A stretch of 64,000 nucleotides of DNA from an uncultured Acetatifactor sp. (GTDB lineage Bacteria > Bacillota > Clostridia > Lachnospirales > Lachnospiraceae). This document shows, one piece after another, positions 15,737 through 25,584 of this stretch. Below the pieces are notes generated by a model, which was not told the origin of the DNA, did not search any database, and worked only from the letters and a program-made list of their open reading frames with translations. Each line of letters opens with the position of its first letter. The stretch's first letter is position 1. The DNA lies in contig CAKRYI010000006.1 in assembly GCA_934426825.1 (NCBI GenBank), forward strand, positions 1 through 64,000, read 5' to 3'. The translations under genes and the position numbers were made by a program.

Positions 15737-18700
15737 TTACAGCTTATCCAGCGTTTCTTTCAGCATTGCATCTTCTGCTTCGTATTCCTTCTCGTCGCTC
15801 GGATCCAGTGCTTCGTCCGCATACAAATCCTCATCAAAGGAAATGCTGTCCGCAACGTCTGTGCTCAGTCTGGTATTGCGGTATCTCTTCATACCGGTTC
15901 CTACAGGAATCAGCTTACCGATAATAACGTTCTCCTTCAAACCAATCAGGTTATCAACCTTACCCTTGATAGCAGCCTCCGTCAGAACCTTGGTGGTCTC
16001 CTGGAAGGATGCAGCGGAAAGGAAGGATTCTGTAGCCAACGCTGCCTTGGTAATACCGAGAATGATACGTTTGCCCTCTGCAGGCTCTTTGCCCTCTGCA
16101 GTCAGCTTTTCGTTCATCTCTTCAAAATCAAGGACATCTACCAGCGTACCGGGCAGGAATTCTGTGTCTCCGTTGTTCTCGATACGAACTTTCTTCAACA
16201 TCTGGCGAACCAGTACCTCGATATGCTTATCGGCAATATCAACACCCTGCAGACGGTATACACGCTGAACCTCGCGGAGCATGTAATCCTGAACTGCACG
16301 GATTCCTTTAATTTTCAGAAGGTCATGAGGGTTTACACTACCTTCGGTCAGTTCATCACCAGCCTCCAACGTCTGTCCGTCCATAACCTTGATACGGGAA
16401 CCGTAAGGAATCAGATATGTCTTGGATTCTCCGGTCTCGTCATTGGTAATGACAACCTCTCGCTTCTTCTTGGTATCACGGATTTCCGCTTTACCGCCGA
16501 ACTCTGCAATAATAGCAAGTCCCTTGGGTTTTCGTGCCTCGAACAACTCCTCGACACGGGGAAGACCCTGGGTAATATCGTCACCGGCCACACCACCGGT
16601 ATGGAAGGTTCTCATGGTAAGCTGTGTACCGGGCTCACCGATGGACTGTGCAGCGATAATACCGACAGCCTCACCTACCTGAACAGCTTCACCGGTTGCC
16701 ATGTTGGCACCGTAACATTTTGCACAAATACCGACGTGGGAACGGCAGGTCAGAATCGTACGAATCTTAACCTCCTCGATAGGTTCGCCCTTCGCATTCA
16801 CGCCAACACTCAAAATCTTAGCTGCACGGCTGGGAGTAATCATGTGATTGTGTTTTACAATCATATTGCCGTCTTTATCAAAAATATCCTCGCAGGAATA
16901 TCTTCCGGTAATTCTGTCCTTAAGGCTCTCAATCGTTTCCTTGCCGTCCATGAATGCCTTTACTACCATTCCGGGAATCTCAGCCTGACCCTCGCAGCAG
17001 TCTACCTCACGGATTGAAAGCTCCTGAGATACATCAACCATTCGTCTGGTCAGATAACCGGAGTCTGCGGTACGAAGTGCGGTATCGGACAAACCTTTAC
17101 GTGCACCATGTGCAGACATGAAGTACTCCAATACGTCCAGACCTTCACGGAAGTTAGACTTAATGGGCAGCTCAATGGTTCTACCGGTAGTATCAGCCAT
17201 CAGACCACGCATACCGGCAAGCTGTTTAATCTGCTGGTTGGAACCACGGGCACCGGAGTCAGCCATCATGAAGATGTTGTTGTACTTATCCAGTCCGGAA
17301 AGCAGTACATCTGTCAGCTCTTTATCGGTTTCGTTCCATGTCTCAACAACAGCACGGTATCTCTCTTCCTCTGTAATCAGACCACGTCTGAAGTTAGCGG
17401 AAATCTTATCTACAGTTGCCTGAGCGGCAGCCAGCATTTCAGGCTTCTTCTCAGGAACGGTCATATCGGAAATAGATACAGTCATGGCAGCTCTGGTAGA
17501 ATACTTGTAACCGATCGCCTTGACATCATCCAGTACCTCTGCGGTCTTGGACGCTCCATGGGTGTTGATTACCTTCTCCAAAATCTGTTTCAGACCCTTT
17601 TTGCCTACATGGAAATCTACCTCAAGTTTGAGGAAGTTCTCCGGTACGCTTCTGTCCACAAAACCTAAATCCTGCGGCAGAATCTCGTTGAAGATAAAAC
17701 GTCCCAGTGTGGATTCTACATTTCCGGTAATCTTCTCTCCGTCTGCATTCACTTTGCTCATGCGGACAGAAATTCTGGAATGTAAAGTCAACGCCTGATT
17801 CTCGTATGCCAGAATTGCTTCGTTAACACTCTTAAAGAACTTGCCTTCGCCTACAGCGCCGGGTCTCTCCTGTGTCAGATAGTAAATACCAAGTACCATA
17901 TCCTGGGAAGGAACCGCAACGGGACCACCGTCGGAAGGCTTCAACAGGTTGTTGGGAGATAACAGCAGGAATCTGCACTCCGCCTGTGCCTCTACGGACA
18001 GAGGAAGATGTACAGCCATCTGGTCTCCATCGAAGTCTGCGTTGAATGCGGTACATACCAAAGGATGCAGCTTAATTGCCTTACCTTCTACCAAAATCGG
18101 CTCGAATGCCTGAATACCAAGTCTGTGCAGTGTCGGTGCACGGTTCAGCATAACAGGATGCTCTTTGATAACCTCCTCAAGCACATCCCATACCTGGGTA
18201 TCCAGTCTTTCCACCAGTTTCTTTGCATTTTTAATGTTCTGGCTGATTCCCTTTGCTACCAGTTCTTTCATAACAAAAGGTTTAAACAGCTCGATTGCCA
18301 TTTCTTTCGGCAGACCGCACTGATAAATTTTCAGTTCGGGACCTACCACGATAACGGAACGTCCGGAGTAGTCTACACGCTTACCTAACAGGTTCTGACG
18401 GAAACGTCCGGATTTACCCTTCAGCATATCGGACAGGGACTTAAGTGCTCTGTTTCCGGGGCCGGTTACAGGGCGTCCGCGTCTGCCGTTATCAATCAAA
18501 GCATCCACTGCCTCCTGAAGCATTCTCTTCTCATTGCGGACAATGATGTCGGGAGCGCCCAGTTCCAGCAGCTTCTTCAAACGGTTATTTCTATTGATAA
18601 TTCTTCTGTACAGGTCATTCAAATCGGAGGTTGCGAAACGTCCGCCGTCCAACTGCACCATAGGACGCAAATCGGGAGGAATGACAGGAATTACATCCAG

Positions 18701-19405
18701 AACCATCCACTCAGGCAGGTTTCCCGAACCACGGAAAGCCTCTACAACTTCCAGTCTCTTGATAATACGGGCACGCTTCTGTCCGGTGGACTCTTTCAAT
18801 CCTGCCTTCAATTCTGCCGCCTCGGTTTCCAAATCAATCGCCTGTAACAGTTCCTTGATAGCCTCAGCGCCCATACCTACACGGAACTTGTTGCCCCATG
18901 TCTCTCTGGCATCCTGATACTCTCTCTCAGACAAAACCTGCTTATATTCCAGATTGGACTCGCCTGCATCCAGCACAATGTAAGATGCAAAGTACAGTAC
19001 CTTCTCCAGAACTCTGGGAGACAAATCCAAAATCAATCCCATACGGCTGGGGATTCCTTTAAAGTACCAGATATGGGATACCGGAGCTGCAAGCTCGATA
19101 TGTCCCATACGCTCTCTACGAACACTGGCTTTGGTAACTTCCACACCACATCTGTCGCAGACTACACCTTTATATCTGATTTTCTTATATTTACCACAAT
19201 GGCACTCCCAGTCCTTGCTGGGTCCGAAAATCCTCTCACAGAACAGACCGTCTCTCTCCGGTTTCAGGGTTCTGTAGTTAATGGTCTCCGGCTTCAATAC
19301 TTCGCCATGGGACCAGTCACGAATCTTTTCCGGTGAAGCTAACCCAATCTTAATGGCGTCAAACGTCATAGGCTGATAGGTTGTTTCATTCTTTGTTTCT
19401 GACAT
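15737..19405 (-). CDS. rpoC: RNA polymerase beta-prime subunit
   Basis: A 1222-residue catalytic subunit of RNA polymerase. The N-terminal zinc ribbon has CHCGKYKKIRYKGVVCDRCG (Cys 68, 70, 83, 86), and the Mg-binding loop NADFDGDQMAVH is at 455-466. The trigger-loop region and a C-terminal zinc site (LTCRSHVGICAKCYG) follow. Length is normal for Clostridia. The ATG at 19405 gives a start MSETKNETTYQ and has GGGAG upstream. It lies 53 bases after rpoB and shares its promoter. Confidence 0.99.
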   Translation of the reverse strand: MSETKNETTYQPMTFDAIKIGLASPEKIRDWSHGEVLKPETINYRTLKPERDGLFCERIFGPSKDWECHCGKYKKIRYKGVVCDRCGVEVTKASVRRERMGHIELAAPVSHIWYFKGIPSRMGLILDLSPRVLEKVLYFASYIVLDAGESNLEYKQVLSEREYQDARETWGNKFRVGMGAEAIKELLQAIDLETEAAELKAGLKESTGQKRARIIKRLEVVEAFRGSGNLPEWMVLDVIPVIPPDLRPMVQLDGGRFATSDLNDLYRRIINRNNRLKKLLELGAPDIIVRNEKRMLQEAVDALIDNGRRGRPVTGPGNRALKSLSDMLKGKSGRFRQNLLGKRVDYSGRSVIVVGPELKIYQCGLPKEMAIELFKPFVMKELVAKGISQNIKNAKKLVERLDTQVWDVLEEVIKEHPVMLNRAPTLHRLGIQAFEPILVEGKAIKLHPLVCTAFNADFDGDQMAVHLPLSVEAQAECRFLLLSPNNLLKPSDGGPVAVPSQDMVLGIYYLTQERPGAVGEGKFFKSVNEAILAYENQALTLHSRISVRMSKVNADGEKITGNVESTLGRFIFNEILPQDLGFVDRSVPENFLKLEVDFHVGKKGLKQILEKVINTHGASKTAEVLDDVKAIGYKYSTRAAMTVSISDMTVPEKKPEMLAAAQATVDKISANFRRGLITEEERYRAVVETWNETDKELTDVLLSGLDKYNNIFMMADSGARGSNQQIKQLAGMRGLMADTTGRTIELPIKSNFREGLDVLEYFMSAHGARKGLSDTALRTADSGYLTRRMVDVSQELSIREVDCCEGQAEIPGMVVKAFMDGKETIESLKDRITGRYSCEDIFDKDGNMIVKHNHMITPSRAAKILSVGVNAKGEPIEEVKIRTILTCRSHVGICAKCYGANMATGEAVQVGEAVGIIAAQSIGEPGTQLTMRTFHTGGVAGDDITQGLPRVEELFEARKPKGLAIIAEFGGKAEIRDTKKKREVVITNDETGESKTYLIPYGSRIKVMDGQTLEAGDELTEGSVNPHDLLKIKGIRAVQDYMLREVQRVYRLQGVDIADKHIEVLVRQMLKKVRIENNGDTEFLPGTLVDVLDFEEMNEKLTAEGKEPAEGKRIILGITKAALATESFLSAASFQETTKVLTEAAIKGKVDNLIGLKENVIIGKLIPVGTGMKRYRNTRLSTDVADSISFDEDLYADEALDPSDEKEYEAEDAMLKETLDKL

Positions 19406-19458
19406 TAATGGCACTCCCTTTCTATTCAATATCGCACTTCTCGATAACTCTTTCGCCT

Positions 19459-22400
19459 TTAAAACTCATCATCGTCGCCTTCAAAGCTATCACCGTCAAA
19501 GTCATCGTCACCAAAGTCGTCATCCTCAGCGTTTACCAGTTCGCCGCTTTCCTCATCAAACTCCTGTGCCTGATAGCCCATCTCGCCCAGAGAACCGTTG
19601 TCGTAATTGTCATCATACTTGCGGTCTCCTTCCATCTCGTAGCGGTAATCCGTATCACCGTAATCAATGGTTTCCATGATTTCCACTTCGGTCTGGTCAT
19701 CGCGAAGAACTCTCACATCCAGGCCAAGAGCCTGCAACTCTTTCAAAAGTACCTTGAAGGACTCAGGAATACCGGGCTCAGGGATATTGTCACCCTTAAT
19801 AATTGCCTCGTAAGTCTTGACACGTCCAACCACATCATCGGACTTCACGGTCAGGATTTCCTGCAGCGTATAAGATGCACCGTAAGCCTCCAGTGCCCAA
19901 ACCTCCATCTCTCCGAAACGCTGTCCACCGAACTGGGCTTTACCACCCAGAGGCTGCTGCGTTACTAAGGAGTACGGGCCGGTAGAACGGGCATGAATCT
20001 TATCGTCTACCAAGTGGTGCAGTTTCAAGTAGTGCATGTGTCCGATGGTTACGGGACCGTCAAAGAACTCACCGGTACGACCATCGCGCAGACGTACTTT
20101 ACCGTCGCGGGAAATCGGAACTCCCTTCCATACTTTTCTGTGCTCACGGTTCTCAGACAAATACTGCATTACTTCCGGCAAAAGCTCTTCGCCGTGTTTA
20201 CTCTCAAATGTCTCACCTGCCCACGGCTTGCCGTCTGCGGTGGTCTCCGTTCCCTTTGCTTTCCATTCCTCTGCCTCGGCAGCGTCAAAAGGAAGGTTGA
20301 CATAATCATTTGCCAAATCCAAGGTATCCATAATATCTTTCTCGTTTGCGCCGTCAAACACGGGGGTTGCAACATTGAAGCCCAGTGCTTTGGCTGCAAG
20401 GGAAAGGTGGATTTCCAATACCTGTCCAATATTCATACGGGAAGGCACACCCAAAGGATTCAATACAATATCCAGAGGACGTCCGTTGGGCAGATAAGGC
20501 ATATCTTCTACCGGCAATACGCGGGAAACGACACCCTTGTTACCGTGACGACCTGCCATCTTGTCACCTACGGAAATCTTTCTCTTCTGTGCAATATAAA
20601 TACGAACTGCCTGATTTACTCCGGGAGACAGCTCATCACTGTTCTCTCTGGTAAATACCTTGGCATCTACGACAATACCATACTCACCGTGAGGAACTTT
20701 CAGGGAAGTATCTCTTACCTCACGCGCTTTCTCACCAAAGATGGCTCTTAACAATCTCTCCTCGGCGGTCAGCTCTGTCTCTCCCTTGGGAGTTACTTTT
20801 CCGACCAGAATATCTCCGGCGCGAACCTCTGCACCGATACGGATAATTCCTCTGTCGTCCAAATCTCTCAGCGCATCATCGCCGACTCCGGGAACATCAC
20901 GGGTGATTTCCTCAGGTCCTAATTTGGTGTCACGGGCCTCTGCCTCATACTCTTCGATATGAACAGAAGTATAGACATCCTCTTTCACAAGTCTCTCGGA
21001 AAGAAGAACTGCATCCTCGTAGTTATATCCTTCCCATGTCATGAAACCAATCAGAGGGTTCTTACCCAGTGCCAGCTCACCCATGGAAGTGGAAGGACCG
21101 TCAGCGATTACCTGACCTTCTGCCACATGGTCGCCCTTGAATACGATAGGTTTCTGGTTGTAGCAGTTGGACTGGTTGCTTCGTGAGAACTTTGTCAGAC
21201 GGAACTCTGCTTTTTCGCCGTCATCATAAGTCATCTTTATTAAATTGGAAGATACATAATCAATGGTACCTGCCTTCTTTGCAACGACACATACACCGGA
21301 GTCAACGGCAGCCTTAGGCTCCATACCGGTACCGACCGCAGGTGCCTCGGTCATCAGAAGGGGAACCGCCTGACGCTGCATGTTGGAACCCATCAGCGCA
21401 CGGTTCGCATCGTCGTTCTGCAAGAACGGAATCAATGCGGTAGCCACGGAGAATACCATTCTCGGTGACACGTCCATGTAGTCAAACATTGCCTTGGGAT
21501 ATTCCTGGGTCTCCTCGCGGAAACGACCGGAAACCGAGTTACGCACAAAGTGACCTTCTGCGTCCAATGCCTCACTCGCCTGTGCTACATGGTAGTTATC
21601 TTCCTCGTCAGCCGTCATATAAACAACTTCGTCGGTAACCTTGGGATTCTGAGGGTCAGTCTTATCAATCTTACGATAAGGTGCCTCTACAAATCCATAT
21701 TCATTAATTCTTGCATAGCTTGCAAGAGAGTTAATCAGACCGATGTTAGGACCTTCGGGTGTCTCGATAGGACACATTCTTCCGTAATGGGAGTAATGTA
21801 CATCTCGAACCTCGAATCCGGCACGGTCTCTTGACAAACCGCCGGGTCCCAATGCGGACAGACGTCTCTTGTGGGTTAACTCGCCAAGAGGGTTGTTCTG
21901 ATCCATGAACTGGGACAACTGGGAGGAACCGAAGAACTCCTTCACAGCCGCAGTAACAGGCTTAATGTTAATCAATGACTGGGGAGATACGTCCTCAGCG
22001 TCATGGGTTGTCATACGCTCGCGGACAACTCTTTCCATACGGGACAAACCGATACGGTACTGGTTCTGCAGCAGCTCGCCAACCGCACGGATACGTCTGT
22101 TACCCAAATGGTCAATATCGTCGTCATTGCCCAGACCGTACTCCAAGTGCATATTATAGTTAATGGAAGCAAAAATATCTTCCTTGGTAATATGTTTCGG
22201 TACCAGTTCGTGTGCGTTCTTCTTGATAGCCTCAGCGAGCTTTTCAGGGTCGTCACCGAACTCCTCAATGATTTTTGCCAAAAGAGGATAGTAAACCTTC
22301 TCATGAATTCCCAGTTCTTTGGGATTGCAATCCACATAATGGGTCAGATCCACCATCATATTGGAAAGAACTTTTACATTTTTCTCTTCTGTCTGAATGT

Positions 22401-23391
22401 ATACAAAAGGAACTGCTGCATTCTGGATTTCTTCTGCCAGTTCAGCGGTTACTTTATCTCCTGCGGATGCTAAAACCTCGCCGGTAGCGGGATCCACTAC
22501 ATCTGCAGCCAGAATCTGATGTCTTACTCTGTTTTTCAGGGCAAGTTTCTTATTAAATTTATATCTGCCGACTTTCGCCAAATCATATCTTCTGGGGTCA
22601 AAGAACATAGCATTGATAAGGCTCTCTGCACTCTCAACGCTTAAGGGTTCACCGGGACGAATCTTTTTGTATAACTCTAACAGACCCTCCTGATAATTCT
22701 CAGCAGTGTCTTTTGTAAAGCTCGCCTCAATCTTGGGTTCGTCGCCAAACACTTCACGGATTTCGTCATTGGTTCCAATACCCAAAGCACGAATCAACAC
22801 AGTGATGGGAACCTTACGGGTTCTGTCCACACGCACATAGAACACGTCATTGGAGTCCGTCTCATACTCCAACCATGCTCCACGGTTAGGAATTACCGTA
22901 CAGGAGAACAGCTTCTTACCGATTTTGTCATGTCCGATTCCGTAGTAGATACCGGGAGAACGAACCAACTGGCTGACGATAACACGCTCAGCACCGTTAA
23001 TCACAAAAGTACCCGTCTCCGTCATGAGGGGCAGGTCTCCCATGAAAATCTCGTGTTCACTGATTTCTTCCTTTTCCTTATTGTAAAGACGTACCTTTAC
23101 CTTTAAAGGTGCCGCATAGGTAGCATCTCTCTCTTTACACTCTTCAATAGAATACTTTACATCGTCTCTGCAAAGTTCAAAGTCCACGAACTCAAGGCTC
23201 AGGGAACCGCTATAGTCTGCGATTGGAGAGATATCATCAAAGACTTCCTTAAGGCCTTCATCCAGGAACCACTGATAGGAATCCTTCTGGACTTCAATCA
23301 GGTTGGGCATCTCTAAAACCTCTTTTTGTCTCGCATAACTCATACGCATTACCTTAGCATCGGCAACCGGACGTATTCTGTTCTTTTCCAT
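19459..23391 (-). CDS. rpoB: RNA polymerase beta subunit
   Basis: A 1310-residue catalytic subunit. The rifampicin-binding cluster reads SSQLSQFMDQNNPLGELTHK and RRLSALGPGGLSRDRAGFEV, with aspartate, histidine and serine at the classic resistance positions, so the wild-type form. KMAGRHGNKGVVSRVLPVED and the C-terminal LHHLVDDKIHARSTGPYSLV segment are also present. The protein ends in a strikingly acidic tail of about 50 residues (DDDFGDDDFDGDSFEGDDDE), longer than in many relatives. The ATG at 23391 is preferred over 23397 because its spacing to GGGGTGA is better. It has its own promoter. Confidence 0.99.
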   Translation of the reverse strand: MEKNRIRPVADAKVMRMSYARQKEVLEMPNLIEVQKDSYQWFLDEGLKEVFDDISPIADYSGSLSLEFVDFELCRDDVKYSIEECKERDATYAAPLKVKVRLYNKEKEEISEHEIFMGDLPLMTETGTFVINGAERVIVSQLVRSPGIYYGIGHDKIGKKLFSCTVIPNRGAWLEYETDSNDVFYVRVDRTRKVPITVLIRALGIGTNDEIREVFGDEPKIEASFTKDTAENYQEGLLELYKKIRPGEPLSVESAESLINAMFFDPRRYDLAKVGRYKFNKKLALKNRVRHQILAADVVDPATGEVLASAGDKVTAELAEEIQNAAVPFVYIQTEEKNVKVLSNMMVDLTHYVDCNPKELGIHEKVYYPLLAKIIEEFGDDPEKLAEAIKKNAHELVPKHITKEDIFASINYNMHLEYGLGNDDDIDHLGNRRIRAVGELLQNQYRIGLSRMERVVRERMTTHDAEDVSPQSLINIKPVTAAVKEFFGSSQLSQFMDQNNPLGELTHKRRLSALGPGGLSRDRAGFEVRDVHYSHYGRMCPIETPEGPNIGLINSLASYARINEYGFVEAPYRKIDKTDPQNPKVTDEVVYMTADEEDNYHVAQASEALDAEGHFVRNSVSGRFREETQEYPKAMFDYMDVSPRMVFSVATALIPFLQNDDANRALMGSNMQRQAVPLLMTEAPAVGTGMEPKAAVDSGVCVVAKKAGTIDYVSSNLIKMTYDDGEKAEFRLTKFSRSNQSNCYNQKPIVFKGDHVAEGQVIADGPSTSMGELALGKNPLIGFMTWEGYNYEDAVLLSERLVKEDVYTSVHIEEYEAEARDTKLGPEEITRDVPGVGDDALRDLDDRGIIRIGAEVRAGDILVGKVTPKGETELTAEERLLRAIFGEKAREVRDTSLKVPHGEYGIVVDAKVFTRENSDELSPGVNQAVRIYIAQKRKISVGDKMAGRHGNKGVVSRVLPVEDMPYLPNGRPLDIVLNPLGVPSRMNIGQVLEIHLSLAAKALGFNVATPVFDGANEKDIMDTLDLANDYVNLPFDAAEAEEWKAKGTETTADGKPWAGETFESKHGEELLPEVMQYLSENREHRKVWKGVPISRDGKVRLRDGRTGEFFDGPVTIGHMHYLKLHHLVDDKIHARSTGPYSLVTQQPLGGKAQFGGQRFGEMEVWALEAYGASYTLQEILTVKSDDVVGRVKTYEAIIKGDNIPEPGIPESFKVLLKELQALGLDVRVLRDDQTEVEIMETIDYGDTDYRYEMEGDRKYDDNYDNGSLGEMGYQAQEFDEESGELVNAEDDDFGDDDFDGDSFEGDDDEF

Positions 23392-23467
23392 TGACATTTC
23401 ACCCCGTTCTTCTAGATTTGGTGCAAACCAAAAAATACGCATAGCACAGCACAATAGTGCACTATCC

Positions 23468-23496
23468 ATACTATCACAAAATGAAAATGGGGTCAA
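23468..23496 (-). promoter_or_regulatory. Sigma-A promoter of rpoBC
   Basis: Minus strand: TTGACC (23491-23496), 17 bases, TAGTAT (23468-23473). It follows the rplL terminator and gives a leader of about 70 bases before rpoB. Confidence 0.8.
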
Positions 23497-23590
23497 GGAA
23501 AATTTTTGAAATGTTTAAGATAATTGAATAAATTTGAACAATAAGGACATATATGTGGGAACGATTTGACTCCCCGACAGTTCTGATATG

Positions 23591-23624
23591 AAAAAGCCAT
23601 ATACCGTGTAAACGGTATATGGCT
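23591..23624 (-). terminator. Terminator between rplL and rpoB
   Basis: A perfect 12-bp stem, AGCCATATACCG (23595-23606) with CGGTATATGGCT (23613-23624), is followed on the minus strand by TTTTT. It lies 24 bases after the rplL stop and probably reduces read-through into rpoBC. Confidence 0.85.
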
Positions 23625-23648
23625 TGTATTCTTCTTTTGAAAGATGGA

Positions 23649-24026
23649 TTATTTAAGGGTAACCTTAGCGCCAACTTCCTCAAGTTTCTTCTTGATTTCC
23701 TCAGCTTCTTCTTTGGAAGCGCCTTCCTTAAGAGTCTTAGGAGCGCCATCAACTACAGCCTTAGATTCTGCAAGGCCAAGACCGGTTACTTCACGAACAA
23801 CCTTGATAACCTTAACCTTCTCAGCACCAACCTCGGTCAACTCAACATCGAACTCAGTCTTCTCTTCTGCTGCATCTGCTGCGCCAGCGCCTGCTGCTGC
23901 AACTACAACGCCTGCTGCTGCGGATACACCGAACTCCTCCTCGCAAGCCTTTACAAGATCATTTAATTCCATTACGGACAACTCTTTGATAGCATCAATC
24001 AGTTCCTGTGCTGTTAATTTAGCCAT
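23649..24026 (-). CDS. rplL: 50S ribosomal protein L7/L12
   Basis: A 125-residue stalk protein that recruits the translation GTPases. An N-terminal dimerisation domain (KLTAQELIDAIKELSVMELN) is followed by an alanine-rich hinge (about 38-57) and the C-terminal domain (KTEFDVELTEVGAEKVKVIK, then VREVTGLGLAESKAVVDGAP). The ATG at 24026 has GGAGG eight bases upstream. It is the second gene of the rplJL unit, whose output is set by the L10 leader; a terminator follows. Confidence 0.98.
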   Translation of the reverse strand: MAKLTAQELIDAIKELSVMELNDLVKACEEEFGVSAAAGVVVAAAGAGAADAAEEKTEFDVELTEVGAEKVKVIKVVREVTGLGLAESKAVVDGAPKTLKEGASKEEAEEIKKKLEEVGAKVTLK

Positions 24027-24077
24027 TTTAATTTCCTCCATTTTTAAAATTTGTTTTCGTATTACAGTAATTGTTTC

Positions 24078-24611
24078 TTATTCTGCTGCGGGTGCTTCCT
24101 CAGCGGCAGGTGCTTCGCATGCTGCTGCGCCACCTTTTTCTGCCAACTGGTTCATGACACGAGCAAAGTTGGTGATAGGACTCTGCAGACTTCCAAGCAG
24201 TTTGGAAATGAGTTCGTTTCTGGAAGGAATGCTTGCGATGCCGGCAATGCCTTTTGCATCATAAACAGTACCCTCAACCACACCACCTTTGATTTCAAGT
24301 TTGTCAGCAGTTTTAGCGAACTGTGCCAAAACTCTTGCAGGAGCGGTTGCATCCTCTGTAGAGATTGCTACTGCGCTGGGTCCTTCAAGATACTGTGACA
24401 GTCCTTCAAACTCTGTACCCTTGAATGCAAAGTTCATCATAGTGTTCTTGTAAACTTTGTAAGTAACTCCTGCTTCACGCAAATTTTTACGAAGCTGGGT
24501 ATCCTGCTCTACTGTCAGTCCACGGTAATCAACCAGGACAACAGACTGGGCATCTTTGATACTAGCAGAAATTTCTTCTACAATGGGCTGTTTCAATTCA
24601 ATCTTTGCCAT
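24078..24611 (-). CDS. rplJ: 50S ribosomal protein L10
   Basis: A 177-residue base of the ribosomal stalk; its N-terminal domain binds 23S rRNA (KQPIVEEISASIKDAQSVVL, then DYRGLTVEQDTQLRKNLREA) and its C-terminal helix binds L7/L12 dimers. Length is typical. AAGGAGG precedes the ATG by seven bases. In Firmicutes L10 with L12 binds the leader RNA of its own messenger, and such a leader is visible at 24719-24776, followed by an attenuator. Confidence 0.98.
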   Translation of the reverse strand: MAKIELKQPIVEEISASIKDAQSVVLVDYRGLTVEQDTQLRKNLREAGVTYKVYKNTMMNFAFKGTEFEGLSQYLEGPSAVAISTEDATAPARVLAQFAKTADKLEIKGGVVEGTVYDAKGIAGIASIPSRNELISKLLGSLQSPITNFARVMNQLAEKGGAAACEAPAAEEAPAAE

Positions 24612-24667
24612 TTTCTTACCTCCTTATAGAATTATGCCGGGTGAGAACAAGCAAAATGTCCATATAC

Positions 24668-24694
24668 TAAAAAACTCTCTGAAGACTCAGAGAG
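24668..24694 (-). terminator. Attenuator before rplJ
   Basis: CTCTCTGA (24675-24682) pairs with TCAGAGAG (24687-24694); on the minus strand TTTTTTAG follows. It sits between the L10 leader and the rplJ ribosome binding site, the expected place for a terminator controlled by L10-L12 binding. Confidence 0.85.
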
Positions 24695-24718
24695 ATAGCG
24701 TAAACAATGTATACTCTT

Positions 24719-24776
24719 CTCCTCGGTAGGATTTATGTTCGGTCACCCTCACACCTACTGTCTTCGGCTTGGTTTT
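24719..24776 (-). promoter_or_regulatory. L10 ribosomal-protein leader
   Basis: On the minus strand the sequence shows AAGCCGAAGACAGTAGG and then CCTACCGAGGAG, which matches the conserved core of the Rfam L10 leader (kink-turn-like AAGCC and the long GTAGG/CCTAC helix). It lies directly after the promoter and before the attenuator. Bound L10-L12 should favour termination. A covariance search would settle its exact ends. Confidence 0.85.
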
Positions 24777-24788
24777 ACAACCTTTGTG

Positions 24789-24818
24789 ATAATAACACAA
24801 GGGGCTGGCAGTTGTCAA
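24789..24818 (-). promoter_or_regulatory. Sigma-A promoter of rplJL
   Basis: Minus strand: TTGACA (24813-24818), 18 bases, TATTAT (24789-24794). A dyad CAAGGGG (24798-24804) / CCCCTTG (24819-24825) overlaps it. It lies just after rplA and starts the L10 leader. Confidence 0.75.
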
Positions 24819-24835
24819 CCCCTTGAATATTATTT

Positions 24836-25525
24836 TTAGAATTTTGCAACGCTGACTTTTACGCCGGGGCCCATGGTGCTGGTCAGGGTAATGCTCTTAA
24901 GATACTGACCTTTCAGGGCGCTGGGTTTTGCCTTAACGATTGCATCCATCAGTGCAGAGAAGTTCTCCTGCAGAGCTTCCTCGGTAAAGGATGCCTTTCC
25001 TACGGGAACATGCACGATATTGCTCTTGTCAAGTCTGTACTCAATCTTACCTGCTTTGATATCGTTGATAGCCTTGGTTACGTCCATGGTTACGGTACCA
25101 GCCTTAGGGTTAGGCATCAAGCCCTTAGGTCCCAAAACTTTACCGAGACGTCCAACAACGCCCATCATGTCAGGAGTAGCTACTACTACGTCAAAATCAA
25201 GCCAGCCTTCGTTCTGAATCTTGGGAATCAGCTCTTCGCCGCCTACATAATCAGCGCCGGCAGCCTCTGCCTCGTTTACTTTATCTCCTTTTGCGAATAC
25301 CAGAACTTTTACGGTTTTACCGGTTCCGTTGGGCAGTACAACTGCGCCACGAATCTGCTGTTCAGCATGACGTCCGTCGCAACCGGTTCTGATGTGTACT
25401 TCGATGGTCTCATCGAATTTAGCAGTTGCAGTCTTTTTAGCAAGTGCAATTGCTTCGTTGGGCTCATAGAATGTTGCACGGTCTACGAGCTTAGCAGCTT
25501 CGGTATATTTCTTACCATGTTTCAT
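24836..25525 (-). CDS. rplA: 50S ribosomal protein L1
   Basis: A 229-residue protein of the L1 stalk that helps release tRNA from the E site and represses its own messenger in many bacteria. It opens MKHGKKYTEAAKLVDRATFY and contains the signature PDMMGVVGRLGKVLGPKGLM followed by PNPKAGTVT. Length is typical. AGGAGG precedes the ATG. It is 59 bases after rplK in the same transcript; the rplJL promoter follows immediately. Confidence 0.98.
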   Translation of the reverse strand: MKHGKKYTEAAKLVDRATFYEPNEAIALAKKTATAKFDETIEVHIRTGCDGRHAEQQIRGAVVLPNGTGKTVKVLVFAKGDKVNEAEAAGADYVGGEELIPKIQNEGWLDFDVVVATPDMMGVVGRLGKVLGPKGLMPNPKAGTVTMDVTKAINDIKAGKIEYRLDKSNIVHVPVGKASFTEEALQENFSALMDAIVKAKPSALKGQYLKSITLTSTMGPGVKVSVAKF

Positions 25526-25584
25526 TAATTTTACCTCCTAGGTTCCAGCGACAATTTCCCATTGTCTCCCAAATGTGTTAATAG

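Noticed and set aside
15590..17017. Plus-strand frame of about 475 codons
   Set aside because: Antisense of rpoC, starting inside the pilus-operon end; no start signal and no recognisable protein.
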